Assembly (NCBI GenBank): GCA_025370055.1
Contig: CP073041.1
Location: 6,976,272-7,040,271, forward strand
Direction of reading: 5' to 3'
Source of the DNA: Woronichinia naegeliana WA131
GTDB lineage: Bacteria > Cyanobacteriota > Cyanobacteriia > Cyanobacteriales > Microcystaceae
DNA length: 64,000 nt
The translations under genes and the position numbers were made by a program. Below, one piece after another: positions 28,114-37,163 of the stretch (position 1 is its first letter; each line of letters opens with the position of its first letter). Below the pieces are notes generated by a model. That model saw only the letters and a program-made list of their open reading frames with translations, was not told the DNA's origin and searched no databases.

Positions 28114-28839
28114 TTGATTCCTCTTCTTTCCACCGTTGTTGCCCACTATGCTCGCGTTTGGCCGAGGGAAACCCTGACGCTTTGGACTCCTTCATCCCAT
28201 CGTCAACAAGCCTGGGGAATATTGTTATGGTCGGGCTTTTTAGTATCAGTCCCCGTTTTTATCCAAGCTCCCTTGGTGCGCTCCTTTCCCTGGCTGACCT
28301 TGCTATTAACAATTGGATGGGTCGGTTTGGCTATGGGGTTAAAAAAATGGCCAAAGACGGCAATTTGGGGTGATCTCTGTCTCGGTTTTAGCTGGAGTTG
28401 GTTAGCTGGAGCTATCTATTGGGGTTGGTTTCGCTGGGAACCTCTCATCCATTTACCGATTGAGGCGATCGGTTTACCCTTCGCGCTCTGGGGTGTACGT
28501 CAACGCTGGGGGTTGGTTGGTCACTTTTTTTATCTTGGCTCTCTACTGGGGACAGCGATTACTGATAGCTATTTTTACTTAACAGGTCTCATTCCCTACT
28601 GGCGACAGGTGATGGCCGTTGAGCCGGATTTGGTGGCTTCTATTTTTCAGTCGGCGATCGCTCAAATTCAAAACCAGGTCGGAGTAAGTTGGGCTATAGT
28701 TTTAGTTAGCCTGCTCTTGGGTCTAGGAACTTGGGCTTTGCAAAAAAACGAATCCCACTGGTGGGCTTTTGCTGGAGCAGTGTTGAGTACAATCTTAGTG
28801 GATAGCGTATTTTGGCTGGCTGCACTCCTTGCTCACTGA
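28114..28839 (+). CDS. DUF3120 membrane protein
   Basis: 241 aa from TTG 28114. The cyanobacterial DUF3120 family is recognisable from WILPL-type hydrophobic segments with LCLGFSWSWLAGAIYWGWFRWEP, HLPIEAIGLPFALWGVRQRWG and FYLGSLLGTAITDSYFY. Six to seven hydrophobic helices. Function unknown. Its 3' end overlaps the FHA-cyclase start by 11 bp, implying coupled translation. Confidence 0.8.
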   Translation: MIPLLSTVVAHYARVWPRETLTLWTPSSHRQQAWGILLWSGFLVSVPVFIQAPLVRSFPWLTLLLTIGWVGLAMGLKKWPKTAIWGDLCLGFSWSWLAGAIYWGWFRWEPLIHLPIEAIGLPFALWGVRQRWGLVGHFFYLGSLLGTAITDSYFYLTGLIPYWRQVMAVEPDLVASIFQSAIAQIQNQVGVSWAIVLVSLLLGLGTWALQKNESHWWAFAGAVLSTILVDSVFWLAALLAH

Positions 28840-29851
28840 TCCCACCCGCTTTCCTGTGGAAAAACTCGAAAACTACTCTTATCTATTATGGCGTACCGTT
28901 AAAGGGGATCAAAAATTCCCATTGATGGACAGAAGTTATTGGACAATTGGCCGTAATCAGGAAAACGATATTGTTATCACCGATCACACCATCTCCCGAA
29001 ACCATGCCATTTTACAGGCAACGGAAGGGGGTGAATTTTTGCTGATTGATCTAGGGAGTCGTAATGGTACTTTTGTCAATGACAGACGAGTGAGCATTCC
29101 AGTCACACTACAAAATCGGGATCAAGTCAACTTTGGCAAAACCCAGGTCGAATTTCATTCTCTCACCGATAGCCATCCTAACCATACCTTAATTCTTTCA
29201 GAACGAGATACCCAAACGAGTATTGTCCATGAGCGTCGTTTGATGACGGTAATGGTGGCAGATATGCGAAACTTTACAGGATTGTCACGGCAATTGGATG
29301 AAAAAATTCTCTCGGCCTTGATTGGGAACTGGTTTCGTCAATCGGGTCAAATTCTACGGCAGGCGGGCAGTTGGGTTGATAAATATATTGGCGATGCGGT
29401 CATGGCCATCTGGTTTCATGGCGAAGAGGCGGTAACGATCGAGGAAATTCTGAGAATTCTTGAGGTTATTAGTTACCTCAACCAAATGACCCAAAAATTA
29501 GCCAAGCAGTACCCCTTACCCTTTCCTCTTCGGATTGGAGTGGGTTTGAATACGGGTTATGCTATGGTCGGTAATACGGGTAGTGGTGATCATCCCGACT
29601 ATACGGCGATCGGGGATACGGTGAATGCAACGTTTCGTCTGGAATCTGCTACTAAAGTGCTAGGCTTTGACATTGCGATCGGACAAAAAACCTATAGTTA
29701 TCTAGAAAATTTTAGTGATCTCAATCAATACTTTACCGAGCATTTAGCTGAGCTAAAAGGCTATGAGAAACCGATTCTAACCTATAGTTTAACTTTTGAA
29801 CGATTGTTACAATTTATTCAGCTTAATCAAAATATGAAAACCTTAACTTAG
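28829..29851 (+). CDS. Class III adenylate/guanylate cyclase with FHA domain
   Basis: 340 aa from TTG 28829. FHA domain ~25-110 (YWTIGRNQENDIVI, TISRNHAILQ, IDLGSRNGTFVNDRRV), which binds phosphothreonine. Cyclase domain ~130-310: TVMVADMRNFTGLS (first metal Asp), VDKYIGDAVMAIWF (second metal Asp), LRIGVGLNTGYAMVGNTGS, PDYTAIGDTVNATFRLE (transition-state Asn/Arg). Produces cAMP (or cGMP) in response to kinase signalling. The overlap with DUF3120 suggests a membrane partner. Confidence 0.92.
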   Translation: MLTDPTRFPVEKLENYSYLLWRTVKGDQKFPLMDRSYWTIGRNQENDIVITDHTISRNHAILQATEGGEFLLIDLGSRNGTFVNDRRVSIPVTLQNRDQVNFGKTQVEFHSLTDSHPNHTLILSERDTQTSIVHERRLMTVMVADMRNFTGLSRQLDEKILSALIGNWFRQSGQILRQAGSWVDKYIGDAVMAIWFHGEEAVTIEEILRILEVISYLNQMTQKLAKQYPLPFPLRIGVGLNTGYAMVGNTGSGDHPDYTAIGDTVNATFRLESATKVLGFDIAIGQKTYSYLENFSDLNQYFTEHLAELKGYEKPILTYSLTFERLLQFIQLNQNMKTLT

Positions 29852-30364
29852 GCTATGGCCAGTCAAGAATTTTAGAAGTTACGCATTGACAAAATGGTTC
29901 TTCGGTAGGTATTATGCAACAAGCTTATCAAAATACCAAGAAAGCATACATCTCACTAAAAAATTACTACAATTTCTGAACCCAAAACCTCTTCTTTTTA
30001 TTAACTTTTAGTTTATTATTAATACCCTCGAACCTTCCATTCGTCCTCCTCCTATCAAAATAAGCAGTAGTTTCTCTTCGCTATCGACTAATTGTTGCCG
30101 TACTTTTTGGTAATAAGTTTTTTGCTTTTTCTACCCAACTATTGATTTTTTTTACTCCTTCTTCCCAGCTTTTTACTGTTTTATAGATTTCTCTAAATTC
30201 TTCTTTCAGCTTGTGTATTCTTTCTGTTTCTGGAAAATTTTCTTTTACTTCTTTTAACTTTTCTTCCTTTTTTTGTTAATTCTTTTTCATTGTTTTAGTA
30301 AACCATATTTACTGTGGGTTAATATTTTTTCTTTTGCCTTTTTTATTATCCTAAACACGCTAGT

Positions 30365-30940
30365 CCAAAACTATGCACTTTCAGTGCAAGGCTTTAGCTG
30401 CTACACACTTTACAAGAGAGTATAAAATAAGGAAAGAGTATAAATTCAGAGAGTGTATGGAAGAAAATCGTCACGGAAGTCATACAATTACTCGTCTAAC
30501 AGTTCACATAGTATGGGTAACGAAATACCGTTATAAGGTATTAAAAGGAGAAATTCAGAAGCGTTGTCGGGAACTGATTATACAGATTTGCAACGCGGAA
30601 GACGTGAGAATTATCAAAGGAGCAGTGAGTAAAGACCATGTTCATATGTTAATAGAGTATCCTCCTTCAAAATCAGTGAGTGAACTAGTGAAAAGGATGA
30701 AAGGAAGAACATCAAGATTGTTACAGCAGTAATATCCAGAATTGAAAAAACAATATTGGGGAAAACATTTTTGGGCAATAGGATATGGAGCATAGAGTAC
30801 AGAAAATATGAGTGAAAAAATGGTGGAATAATACTTAGAACACCATCAAAACTCATCGAACAAGGGGAGCGAAGACTTTATGTTGGAGTAAAGGACTTTC
30901 AGTCCTCATTAAACCTCTGCACTGAAAGTGCAGAGTGGTT
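30365..30940 (+). mobile_element. IS200/IS605-type element remnant nested in ISL3
   Basis: The ends have subterminal hairpins TGCACTTTCAGTGCA (30374-30388) and CTCTGCACTGAAAGTGCAGAG (30915-30935), as in IS200-like elements, which lack inverted repeats and target duplications. It contains a broken Y1 transposase. Exact termini are approximate. Confidence 0.7.
30457..30895 (+). pseudogene. IS200-like TnpA (Y1 HUH transposase), broken
   Basis: From ATG 30457: SHTITRLTVHIVWVTKYRY, GEIQKRCRELI, and DHVHMLIEYPP with the HUH-type histidines. The frame stops at 30730-30732 after SRLLQQ, just before the segment with the catalytic Tyr. The following codons still read YPELKKQYWGKHFWAIGYGA with more stops. 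Non-functional by premature stops. Confidence 0.8.
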
Positions 30941-31225
30941 TAGTTTTCATTTTTTACTTCTTTTCTTTTTTCATCTAATTCCTCGTTCACTTGTTTCATT
31001 ACATGGAATCTATCGGCGTTGTCAAAATTAAAGAGGAGCTAAATCAGCATATAAGCGAAAACGCTTTGATAGCAAGGTTTTCACTATGTTACAATTCATC
31101 CTTCATCTTCTTATCTGACAACACCTAGTGATTAGGCGAGAGATCAATCCAGAGAAAATTCGCCACTAACTGGCCATCTGTGAAGCACATAATATTAGCT
31201 AACAACTTTCCCAATATGGATTTGA

Positions 31226-31705
31226 TCAAGAGCATCGACTCACGATAACGATGTCCTTCCAAACCTCCGCAAACACTGGTGATAGAACGGTTCGATCTTC
31301 TGTACCTGTGTAGCAATCACCCGCTCCTGCAACTTCCAACGACGAATGACATCCCAGCAAAAGTCTTGAAATAGCTGCGTCCTCGGCAGGTCGTAGGGGG
31401 GAAATAGTTGCTGAGAGCGCGACTCGGCAAAACTCAGAAGGGCATGGGGATTGGGATCGGTGATGATGCACCGCCGGCGATCTCAAATGGAGAATCTCAT
31501 GGGCTGCAAACTGGTGCTGCCATTGCTGTAGCCAATCTCCCGATGGATCCAGCACGACAAAACGGTCTCGCATGGATTTTTTCTTTTGTAGCAGGTGGGT
31601 CACTAGGGTTAGGGCTTGGGGGCCGGCCCCCACAATGGCAATATCAACTAGCGGAGGCAATGCTGACGGCCTGAGGGATGATCGCATGGGTGTGGAATCA
31701 TTCAT
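31226..31705 (-). pseudogene. FAD/NAD(P)-binding oxidoreductase, N-terminal remnant with frameshift
   Basis: The first ~85 residues contain VDIAIVGAGPQALTLVTHLL, a Rossmann GxGxxA dinucleotide site, then FVVLDPSGDWLQQWQHQF and HLRSPAVHH. After that the current frame is nonsense, whereas the adjacent frame continues DPNPHALLSFAESRSQQLFP and DFCWDVIRRWKLQERV, so a single-base insertion near 31465 broke it. It also lacks its C-terminal part. Its start faces the COG0523 gene across a Zur box, so it was probably zinc-regulated. Confidence 0.75.
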
Positions 31706-31759
31706 GAATGGATTGCTCGAAAAGGAATAAAGGATTGCATTAAAAAGCTTAATTCATTA

Positions 31760-31774
31760 TGATAATGATTATCA
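31760..31774. promoter_or_regulatory. Zur box (zinc-uptake regulator operator)
   Basis: A perfect palindrome TGATAATGATTATCA in the 97-bp divergent gap between the broken FAD/NAD gene and the COG0523 gene. It matches the cyanobacterial Zur/Fur-type operator pattern (7-1-7 palindrome), 29 bp before the COG0523 start. Zur with zinc would repress it. Fur rather than Zur is possible, but the COG0523 partner favours Zur. Confidence 0.8.
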
Positions 31775-31802
31775 TTCTAAAAATAATCTTCGGAAGTTAT
31801 TT

Positions 31803-32780
31803 ATGGTTGCCACTGTCGATTGCTTAACGGTACCCGTTACCGTACTGACGGGGTACTTGGGGGCTGGAAAGACTACCCTGTTAAACCGAATCCTCACCCA
31901 CGAACACGGCAAGAAGGTTGCAGTAATTGTCAATGAATTTGGCGAAGTAGGCATTGACAACCAGTTGGTGGTAGATGCCGACGAAGAAATTTTTGAGATG
32001 AACAACGGCTGCATTTGCTGTACCGTGCGCGGGGATTTGATTCGGATTATCGCCAACCTGATGAAGCGTCGGGATAAATTTGATCACCTGGTGATTGAAA
32101 CCACGGGACTAGCAGACCCTGCTCCCGTGATTCAGACCTTTTTTGTGGATGATGAGGTGCAGACTCAAACCCATTTGGATGCGGTGGTAACGGTAGTGGA
32201 TGCCCACCATATTTGGCGGCATTGGGAGGCTGATGAAGCCCTCGAGCAGATTGCCTTTGCCGATGTGATTTTGTTAAACAAGATCGATCTAGTAAAGGAA
32301 GCAGAACTAAGAGAACTCGAACAGCGCATCCGCAGCATAAATGCGATCGCCAAGCTCTATCGCACCCGAGATGCCCAAATCGAAATGGATGCCATTTTGG
32401 GTATCCAAGCCTTTGACCTGAATAATGCTTTGCAAATTGACCCTGATTTTCTCAATGAAATCGCCCATGAGCACGATCAAACCGTCCGCTCCATTGCTCT
32501 AGTAGAGGCAGGGGCTCTAGACGGCGAGAAACTCAATCAATGGCTTGGCGAACTCTTGCGGAACCAGGGTAGCGATATTTTTCGCATGAAAGGCATCCTT
32601 AATATGGCAGGCGAAGATTGTCGCTTTGTTTTTCAGGGTGTTCATATGCTCTTTGATGGCAACCAGGATCGTCCTTGGCGGCCCAATGAAACCCGCAAAA
32701 ATGAATTGGTGTTTATCGGTCGCAATCTAGATCAGATGGACTTAGCAGAAAGCTTTAGAGCCTGTTTAGTGACAGCATAA
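31803..32780 (+). CDS. COG0523 (CobW-type) GTPase, putative zinc metallochaperone
   Basis: 325 aa. Walker A LTGYLGAGKTTLLN (~15-28), metal-binding CxCC motif NNGCICCTVRGDL (~68-80), Walker B IETTGLADPAPV, G4 LLNKIDLV. C-terminal CobW_C domain (~205-320: FRMKGILNMAGEDCRFVFQGVH). The family inserts or delivers zinc under limitation. The Zur box just upstream and the SLH porin further on support a zinc-starvation role. The WD40 gene starts 8 bp downstream. Confidence 0.92.
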   Translation: MVATVDCLTVPVTVLTGYLGAGKTTLLNRILTHEHGKKVAVIVNEFGEVGIDNQLVVDADEEIFEMNNGCICCTVRGDLIRIIANLMKRRDKFDHLVIETTGLADPAPVIQTFFVDDEVQTQTHLDAVVTVVDAHHIWRHWEADEALEQIAFADVILLNKIDLVKEAELRELEQRIRSINAIAKLYRTRDAQIEMDAILGIQAFDLNNALQIDPDFLNEIAHEHDQTVRSIALVEAGALDGEKLNQWLGELLRNQGSDIFRMKGILNMAGEDCRFVFQGVHMLFDGNQDRPWRPNETRKNELVFIGRNLDQMDLAESFRACLVTA

Positions 32781-32788
32781 ATCCTGGA

Positions 32789-33868
32789 ATGAGAGCAATG
32801 CCAAGAGCTAGAACACAAGATTTACTGCACCTTTCATGGCAGGGGATGCTTTCGGACTATGTTACCGTACTCGCTTGGACTCCCGACGACAATCGCTTGG
32901 CGGCTGGTTCTGCGGCGGGGGAAGTGGTGCTATACAATGCCAATACTGGCACTCCTACTGTCCTACAGCCTGCCTGGGGACAATCTGTAGATGCCCTATC
33001 GATTTCCCCTGACGGTAATTTTTTAGCAGCAGCGGGACAATCAGGAACAATAATGATCTGGCAAATTGGGGAGAGATCTCTCCGGGTTATCAGTCAATTG
33101 ACCTATCCCCACGCATGGCTTGATCGCCTGCAATGGAATCCTAAATATCCAGAGTTGGCCTTTAGTTTCGGTCGCCATGTCCAGGTGTGGGATGCTTTAA
33201 GCCAAACCATCGTCACCACCCTCAACTTTGAAAATTCTTCTGTCTTAGATCTAACATGGCATCCTAACGGTGAGCTTCTGACAGTGAGTGGCAACCAAAA
33301 TGTGAAAACCTGGCATCGACAAAACTGGGATGATGATCCGACACTTCGGGAAACGGGAGGTGCGAGTGAGGCGATCACCTGGTCCCCCGATGGCATTTAT
33401 TTGGCATCTGGAAATAATGATCGCTCCTTATTGGTCTGGGAATCGGGAAATCCCTATCCCTGGCGAATGCAGGGGTTTCCTGGTAAAGTTCGTCAGCTTG
33501 CCTGGTCAACACCAGCATCAACAAGAGATAGACCGATTCTGGCATCTACTAGCGCAGATGGAGTTGTCATCTGGCGGAGGGAGGCTAATTCATCCATTGA
33601 CTGGAGTGCCACTGTACTTGAGCAACATTATGGCACAGTGACAGCGATCGCCTTTCAGCCAGGTTCCCGTTTATTGGCTTCTGCCTCTGATGATGGCTGG
33701 ATCTTTCTGTGGCATCAGGCAAATAGGCTTGCTCAAAGACTTCAAGGGGTGTCCAAAGGTTTTTCTGCTCTGGCATGGAATCATCAGGGAACTGCCCTAA
33801 TAACGGCTGGACAGCAGGGAGAACTGTTGATGTGGAAACAGCAAATGCGAGGCAAAGGTTTTAGATAA
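32789..33868 (+). CDS. WD40 repeat protein, co-operonic with COG0523
   Basis: 359 aa built of WD40 blades: VTVLAWTPDDNRLAAGSAAG, VDALSISPDGNFLAAAGQSG, DLTWHPNGELLTVSGNQN, AITWSPDGIYLASGNND, VTAIAFQPGSRLLASASDDG, ALAWNHQGTALITAGQQG; about seven blades. No signal peptide, so a cytoplasmic beta-propeller. ATG 32789 lies 8 bp after the COG0523 stop, so one mRNA under the Zur box is likely. Possibly a scaffold for the metallochaperone. Confidence 0.85.
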   Translation: MRAMPRARTQDLLHLSWQGMLSDYVTVLAWTPDDNRLAAGSAAGEVVLYNANTGTPTVLQPAWGQSVDALSISPDGNFLAAAGQSGTIMIWQIGERSLRVISQLTYPHAWLDRLQWNPKYPELAFSFGRHVQVWDALSQTIVTTLNFENSSVLDLTWHPNGELLTVSGNQNVKTWHRQNWDDDPTLRETGGASEAITWSPDGIYLASGNNDRSLLVWESGNPYPWRMQGFPGKVRQLAWSTPASTRDRPILASTSADGVVIWRREANSSIDWSATVLEQHYGTVTAIAFQPGSRLLASASDDGWIFLWHQANRLAQRLQGVSKGFSALAWNHQGTALITAGQQGELLMWKQQMRGKGFR

Positions 33869-34053
33869 GAATTTAGCCTACATTCCGCGGATTGCCGCCA
33901 CCCATAGAGTAGTTAATCGGAACCACTCTATTTCTAAAGTATAAAAACAAAATATTAGGGTTGGCTTTGACCGAACGTCTGTGGTCAGAAATCTTAATAT
34001 TGATTACGATTACCCTACTTTTAAAAATAGCTTTGATTGAGGAAGAAATAATC

Positions 34054-35676
34054 ATGAGAATTTTTATCCAAGCAAGTTTGGCGATCGCTCTTTCTTTCGG
34101 GATATTTCCTGTCCCAACGCTACAGGCCCAAACCCTTAAAAAACCCATTCTTGTGGCTAAACCTGGCCTAGATGGAATACTGGATAATCAATCGTCGAAT
34201 CAGGGATTATCCCAAGTGACCAACGTTTCTGAATTGCGAGACGTGCAACCGGCAGATTGGGCCTACGAGAGCTTGAAAAGTTTAGTGGAACGATATGGCT
34301 GTATTGTCGGTTATCCCGATCGCACCTTTCGCGGCAACCGTGCTTTAAGTCGTTGGGAATTTGCAGCAGGATTAAATGCCTGTTTGAATACCATTGAAAG
34401 ATTACTACAGGAAAATGTGGCGGTTTTGCGGGAAGACCTAAATAAACTTAAGGCTTTGGCTCAAAATTTTGAACAAGAATTAGCTGGTTTGGGGGCCAGG
34501 GTAGATAACTTGGAAGCTCGTACGGCTTATTTAGAAGACCATCGTTTTTCGACGACGACTAAATTAACAGGAGCAACGGTTTTAGGGTTAACAGGCATCG
34601 CATCGGGAGATAAAAACAACGGCACCGAAGCTATTCCCCAAGTCCCCGCCCTGGGCTATCGCACCCGCTTAGAATTTAATACCAGTTTTACAGGGGAAGA
34701 TTTGCTGTTTACACGATTATCAACAGGCAATCAATCGGATTTTCTCGAAGAGACAGGTACATTTCAGGCAACTTTGGGTTTTGCTCAACCCCAAAATAAT
34801 GAAGTGGGAGTTGAACAGGTTTATTACCGTTTTCCTGCTGCTGAAAATCTCACGGTTTGGGTAGAGGGCTTTGGGGCTTTAGATGATTTTAATAACACTC
34901 TTAATGTCCTAGATGGAGACGGTAATTTTGGAGCTTTATCGAAGTTTGCCACCCGTAGCCCCATCTATTACGGTGCGGAAGGAGGCGGTATTGGTTTACA
35001 AGGAAATTGGGGGGATTTGCAATTTAGCGGCGGTTATTTGGCCCCAACTTCTAACAGTCCTAGTTCGGGGGAGGGGTTATTTAATGGTAGTTATGGGGCG
35101 ATCACCCAGGTGGGTTATGTTCCCCAGGACGGCAAGGGCGGTATAGCCTTGGTTTATCGTCATGGTTACAATACTGTTGATACTTTTACAGGCAGCGATC
35201 GCGCCAATTTCCGGGCTTTTACTGAAGCGGAGTTTGGAGAGGCGGTTCCTGTCTCAGACAATTCCTACGGTCTGGTCTTTAGTTGGCCCCTCGCAGACCA
35301 GTTTGTCCTCGGCGGCTGGGGGGGTTATACCAATGCCCAGGTTTTAGGTAACTTAGAGGCTCAGGTAAGTCGAGGCGGACTAGATATTTGGAATTGGGCT
35401 GTGACCTTGGGCTTTCCTGATTTATTTAAGGAAGGGAATTTAGCGGGAATTGTAGTTGGAATGCAGCCCTGGGTTGCCAGTTCTAATGTAATTTTGGGCA
35501 ATGGACTTGCGGCTCAGGATCAAAATACTTCCTGGCACTTTGAAGCCTTCTATCAGTATGTTATTAATGACCATATTCAAATTACGCCTGGTATTGTTGT
35601 GGTGACCAATGCGAATAATGATGATCGCAATGGCACTTTGGTGTTAGGAACCATTCGGACAGTCTTTGCCTTTTAA
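34054..35676 (+). CDS. SLH-domain OprB-type outer-membrane porin
   Basis: 540 aa from ATG 34054, chosen because GAGGAAG lies 8 nt upstream and a good signal peptide follows (MRIFIQASLAIALSFG...LQAQ); the frame extends 31 codons upstream without such features. SLH domain ~45-105 (VQPADWAYESLKSLVERYGCIVGYPDRTF), coiled coil ~110-155, then the OprB beta-barrel to the end (final TIRTVFAF with terminal Phe). This is the cyanobacterial iron/zinc-uptake-porin type. It lies 185 bp after the WD40 gene; a zinc role is inferred from context. Confidence 0.88.
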   Translation: MRIFIQASLAIALSFGIFPVPTLQAQTLKKPILVAKPGLDGILDNQSSNQGLSQVTNVSELRDVQPADWAYESLKSLVERYGCIVGYPDRTFRGNRALSRWEFAAGLNACLNTIERLLQENVAVLREDLNKLKALAQNFEQELAGLGARVDNLEARTAYLEDHRFSTTTKLTGATVLGLTGIASGDKNNGTEAIPQVPALGYRTRLEFNTSFTGEDLLFTRLSTGNQSDFLEETGTFQATLGFAQPQNNEVGVEQVYYRFPAAENLTVWVEGFGALDDFNNTLNVLDGDGNFGALSKFATRSPIYYGAEGGGIGLQGNWGDLQFSGGYLAPTSNSPSSGEGLFNGSYGAITQVGYVPQDGKGGIALVYRHGYNTVDTFTGSDRANFRAFTEAEFGEAVPVSDNSYGLVFSWPLADQFVLGGWGGYTNAQVLGNLEAQVSRGGLDIWNWAVTLGFPDLFKEGNLAGIVVGMQPWVASSNVILGNGLAAQDQNTSWHFEAFYQYVINDHIQITPGIVVVTNANNDDRNGTLVLGTIRTVFAF

Positions 35677-35694
35677 TCTTTATCGGGTATAGTT

Positions 35695-35800
35695 GACATA
35701 CTCCCCTGCGTGAACGACGGGGGATTCTTATTCATAGTTCACAGAGATCCACTTACGATTGTTGGTTTCCCTTCAATGATAGAGGTGGTTCTCTCCCTAT
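35695..35800 (-). ncRNA. Probable omega/re-RNA of TnpB at the element's right end
   Basis: For this group the guide-carrying RNA is transcribed from the 3' part of tnpB into the right end. The stem CCCCCGTCGTTCACGCAGGGG at the terminus is visible; the guide would be the ~15-20 nt just below 35695 on the minus strand. Boundaries are inferred, not seen. Confidence 0.45.
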
Positions 35801-36974
35801 GCTTTCCCTCTTCCGAGGCAGATTCCTTTTGCCCAAAGGTACTGTTTTGCCATGACCTTCCCAAAATCCCCATCCCTTTTTTGAGGATATTAATTGCCGC
35901 ATTTGTATCACGACAAATCTCTATTCCACAATTGGGACAAGAATGAGTCCTGGTACTCAATGACTTTTTCGCCCGATGACCACAATTAGAACAATCTTGA
36001 GAAGTGTAGTGAGGTGAAACCGCCACCACTGCTTTGTCCCAGATTTTCCCGTAGTAGTCTAACCATTGGGTGAATTGATACCAACTAGCATCAGAAATTG
36101 ACTTAGCCAAAGAATGATTCTTGACCATATTCGACACCTTTAAATCTTCATACACCACGACATCGTTAGATGCCACCACGTTTCGGGCTTGCTTAATTGC
36201 CCAATCTTTCCGTTGGCGTTGAATTTTAAGATGGGTTTTACCCAGTCTTTTTCGTGCTTTATGGTAGTTATTGGATTGGGGTTTAGCCCCTTTCACGAAT
36301 TTTTTGCTTAATCGTTTCTGAGCCTTTTTTAGTTTACGCTCAGATTTTCTTAAGAACTGGGGATAGATTACAGCATTATCGTTTTGGTCTTTGGTGAAAT
36401 ATTTTAATCCCAAATCCAAACCAACAACATTACCGGTATATTCCCCTTGTTCTTTGCGGTCAGCGTCAAAGCAGAACTGAGCATAATACCCATCTGCTCT
36501 TCTGACTACTCGAACTCGATTAATCTTTAGCCGAAACAGGTCTTCTCTCGTTTCTTTGTTGCAATATAGGGAAAAGGAACCAGCATTAAAACCATCAGTG
36601 AAAGCAATTTTCATGCAATCATCAGATAGTTTCCATCCTGAGACTTTATATTCTACAGAGCGACAATGTTTTTTAAACTGGGGATAGCCTTTCTTCTTTT
36701 CTCCTTTTCTGCAACGACTGTAGAAGCTAGAGATAGAAGCCCAAGCCCGTTCCGCACTAGCCTGTCTAGCCGCCGAATTTAACTTCTTCGCAAAAGGAAA
36801 TTCCTTGGCTAATTCTTTGCATAGCACATACAAATCGGCTTTACCTACCCCTTGATTATCCATCCAATACCCGACCGCTTTATTCCTGATAAATTGCGCG
36901 GTACGGATAGCTTCATCAAGAGACTGGTATTGCTCTTTTGCTCCGTTCAGTAGTTTGGCTTCTCTGACTATCAT
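35739..36974 (-). CDS. tnpB: TnpB RNA-guided endonuclease
   Basis: 411 aa, full length. RuvC-like catalytic residues: VVGLDLGLKYF (Asp), VVYEDLKVSNM (Glu), CRDTNAAINILKKG (Asp). Zinc ribbon CSNCGHRAKK...CPNCGIE present. N-terminal helix-turn-helix region with AFRYR-type start missing but IRTAQFIRNKAVGYW clear. It cuts DNA guided by omega-RNA, promoting retention of the element. No stops or frameshifts; likely active. Confidence 0.95.
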   Translation of the reverse strand: MIVREAKLLNGAKEQYQSLDEAIRTAQFIRNKAVGYWMDNQGVGKADLYVLCKELAKEFPFAKKLNSAARQASAERAWASISSFYSRCRKGEKKKGYPQFKKHCRSVEYKVSGWKLSDDCMKIAFTDGFNAGSFSLYCNKETREDLFRLKINRVRVVRRADGYYAQFCFDADRKEQGEYTGNVVGLDLGLKYFTKDQNDNAVIYPQFLRKSERKLKKAQKRLSKKFVKGAKPQSNNYHKARKRLGKTHLKIQRQRKDWAIKQARNVVASNDVVVYEDLKVSNMVKNHSLAKSISDASWYQFTQWLDYYGKIWDKAVVAVSPHYTSQDCSNCGHRAKKSLSTRTHSCPNCGIEICRDTNAAINILKKGMGILGRSWQNSTFGQKESASEEGKHRERTTSIIEGKPTIVSGSL

Positions 36975-37061
36975 TCCCCTAGTTTATCACAAAAGATTGC
37001 AGATAAAACATTAAGTTGATCTGGAAGTCGCCCTAGAAGGGCGAGGCTTTTACCCATTTTT

Positions 37062-37157
37062 CTGGTAAATAATTCTTTGATAGCTTTTCCTGTGAAAAGG
37101 GATGATAAGACTTCTGCGATAACATCAGGCATAATCAACGGAAAATTTACAGCAAGA
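37062..37157 (+). repeat. Degenerate copy of the ~98-bp dispersed element
   Basis: Aligns along its length with 1968-2065 and 45712-45809, including a common TCCTGTGAAA core and the end AATCAACGGAAAATTTACAG. The frame still reads LVNNSLIAFPVKRDDK...IINGKFTAR before a stop. It lies between the left end of the TnpB element and the sdhB stop codon. Confidence 0.7.
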
Positions 37158-37163
37158 TAAATT

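Larger units (their letters stand above)
29896..31040 (-). pseudogene. Decayed ISL3-family transposase, interrupted by an IS200-like element
   Basis: On the minus strand, 31030-30942 reads NFDNADRFHVMKQVNEELDE, the catalytic-core block of ISL3 transposases. The C-terminal half reappears at ~30300-29990 as EEKLKEVKENFPETERIHK, REIYKTVKSWEEGV and RRTNGRFEGINNKLK, with stops and frameshifts. The left end at 29896 carries GGTTCTTCGGTA, an ISL3-type terminal repeat. The gap between the halves is filled by an IS200-like element (30365-30940). Non-functional. Confidence 0.75.
35690..37060 (-). mobile_element. Solo TnpB element of the IS200/IS605 group
   Basis: It contains an intact tnpB and no tnpA. 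The right end, read on the minus strand, has GAATCCCCCGTCGTTCACG followed by CAGGGGAGTATGTCAAC, the usual terminal hairpin and AGTATGTCAA end. The other end probably includes the hairpin CGCCCTAGAAGGGCG at 37029-37043. It abuts the degenerate copy of the 98-bp dispersed element at 37062. Ends are approximate. Confidence 0.75.

Noticed and set aside
31125-31316. 63-codon minus-strand frame after the FAD/NAD remnant
   Set aside because: Overlaps the remnant in another frame and matches nothing I recognise; probably read-through into non-coding sequence.
33961-34053. N-terminal extension of the SLH porin
   Set aside because: It lacks an RBS and hides the signal peptide; ATG 34054 with GAGGAAG is better.
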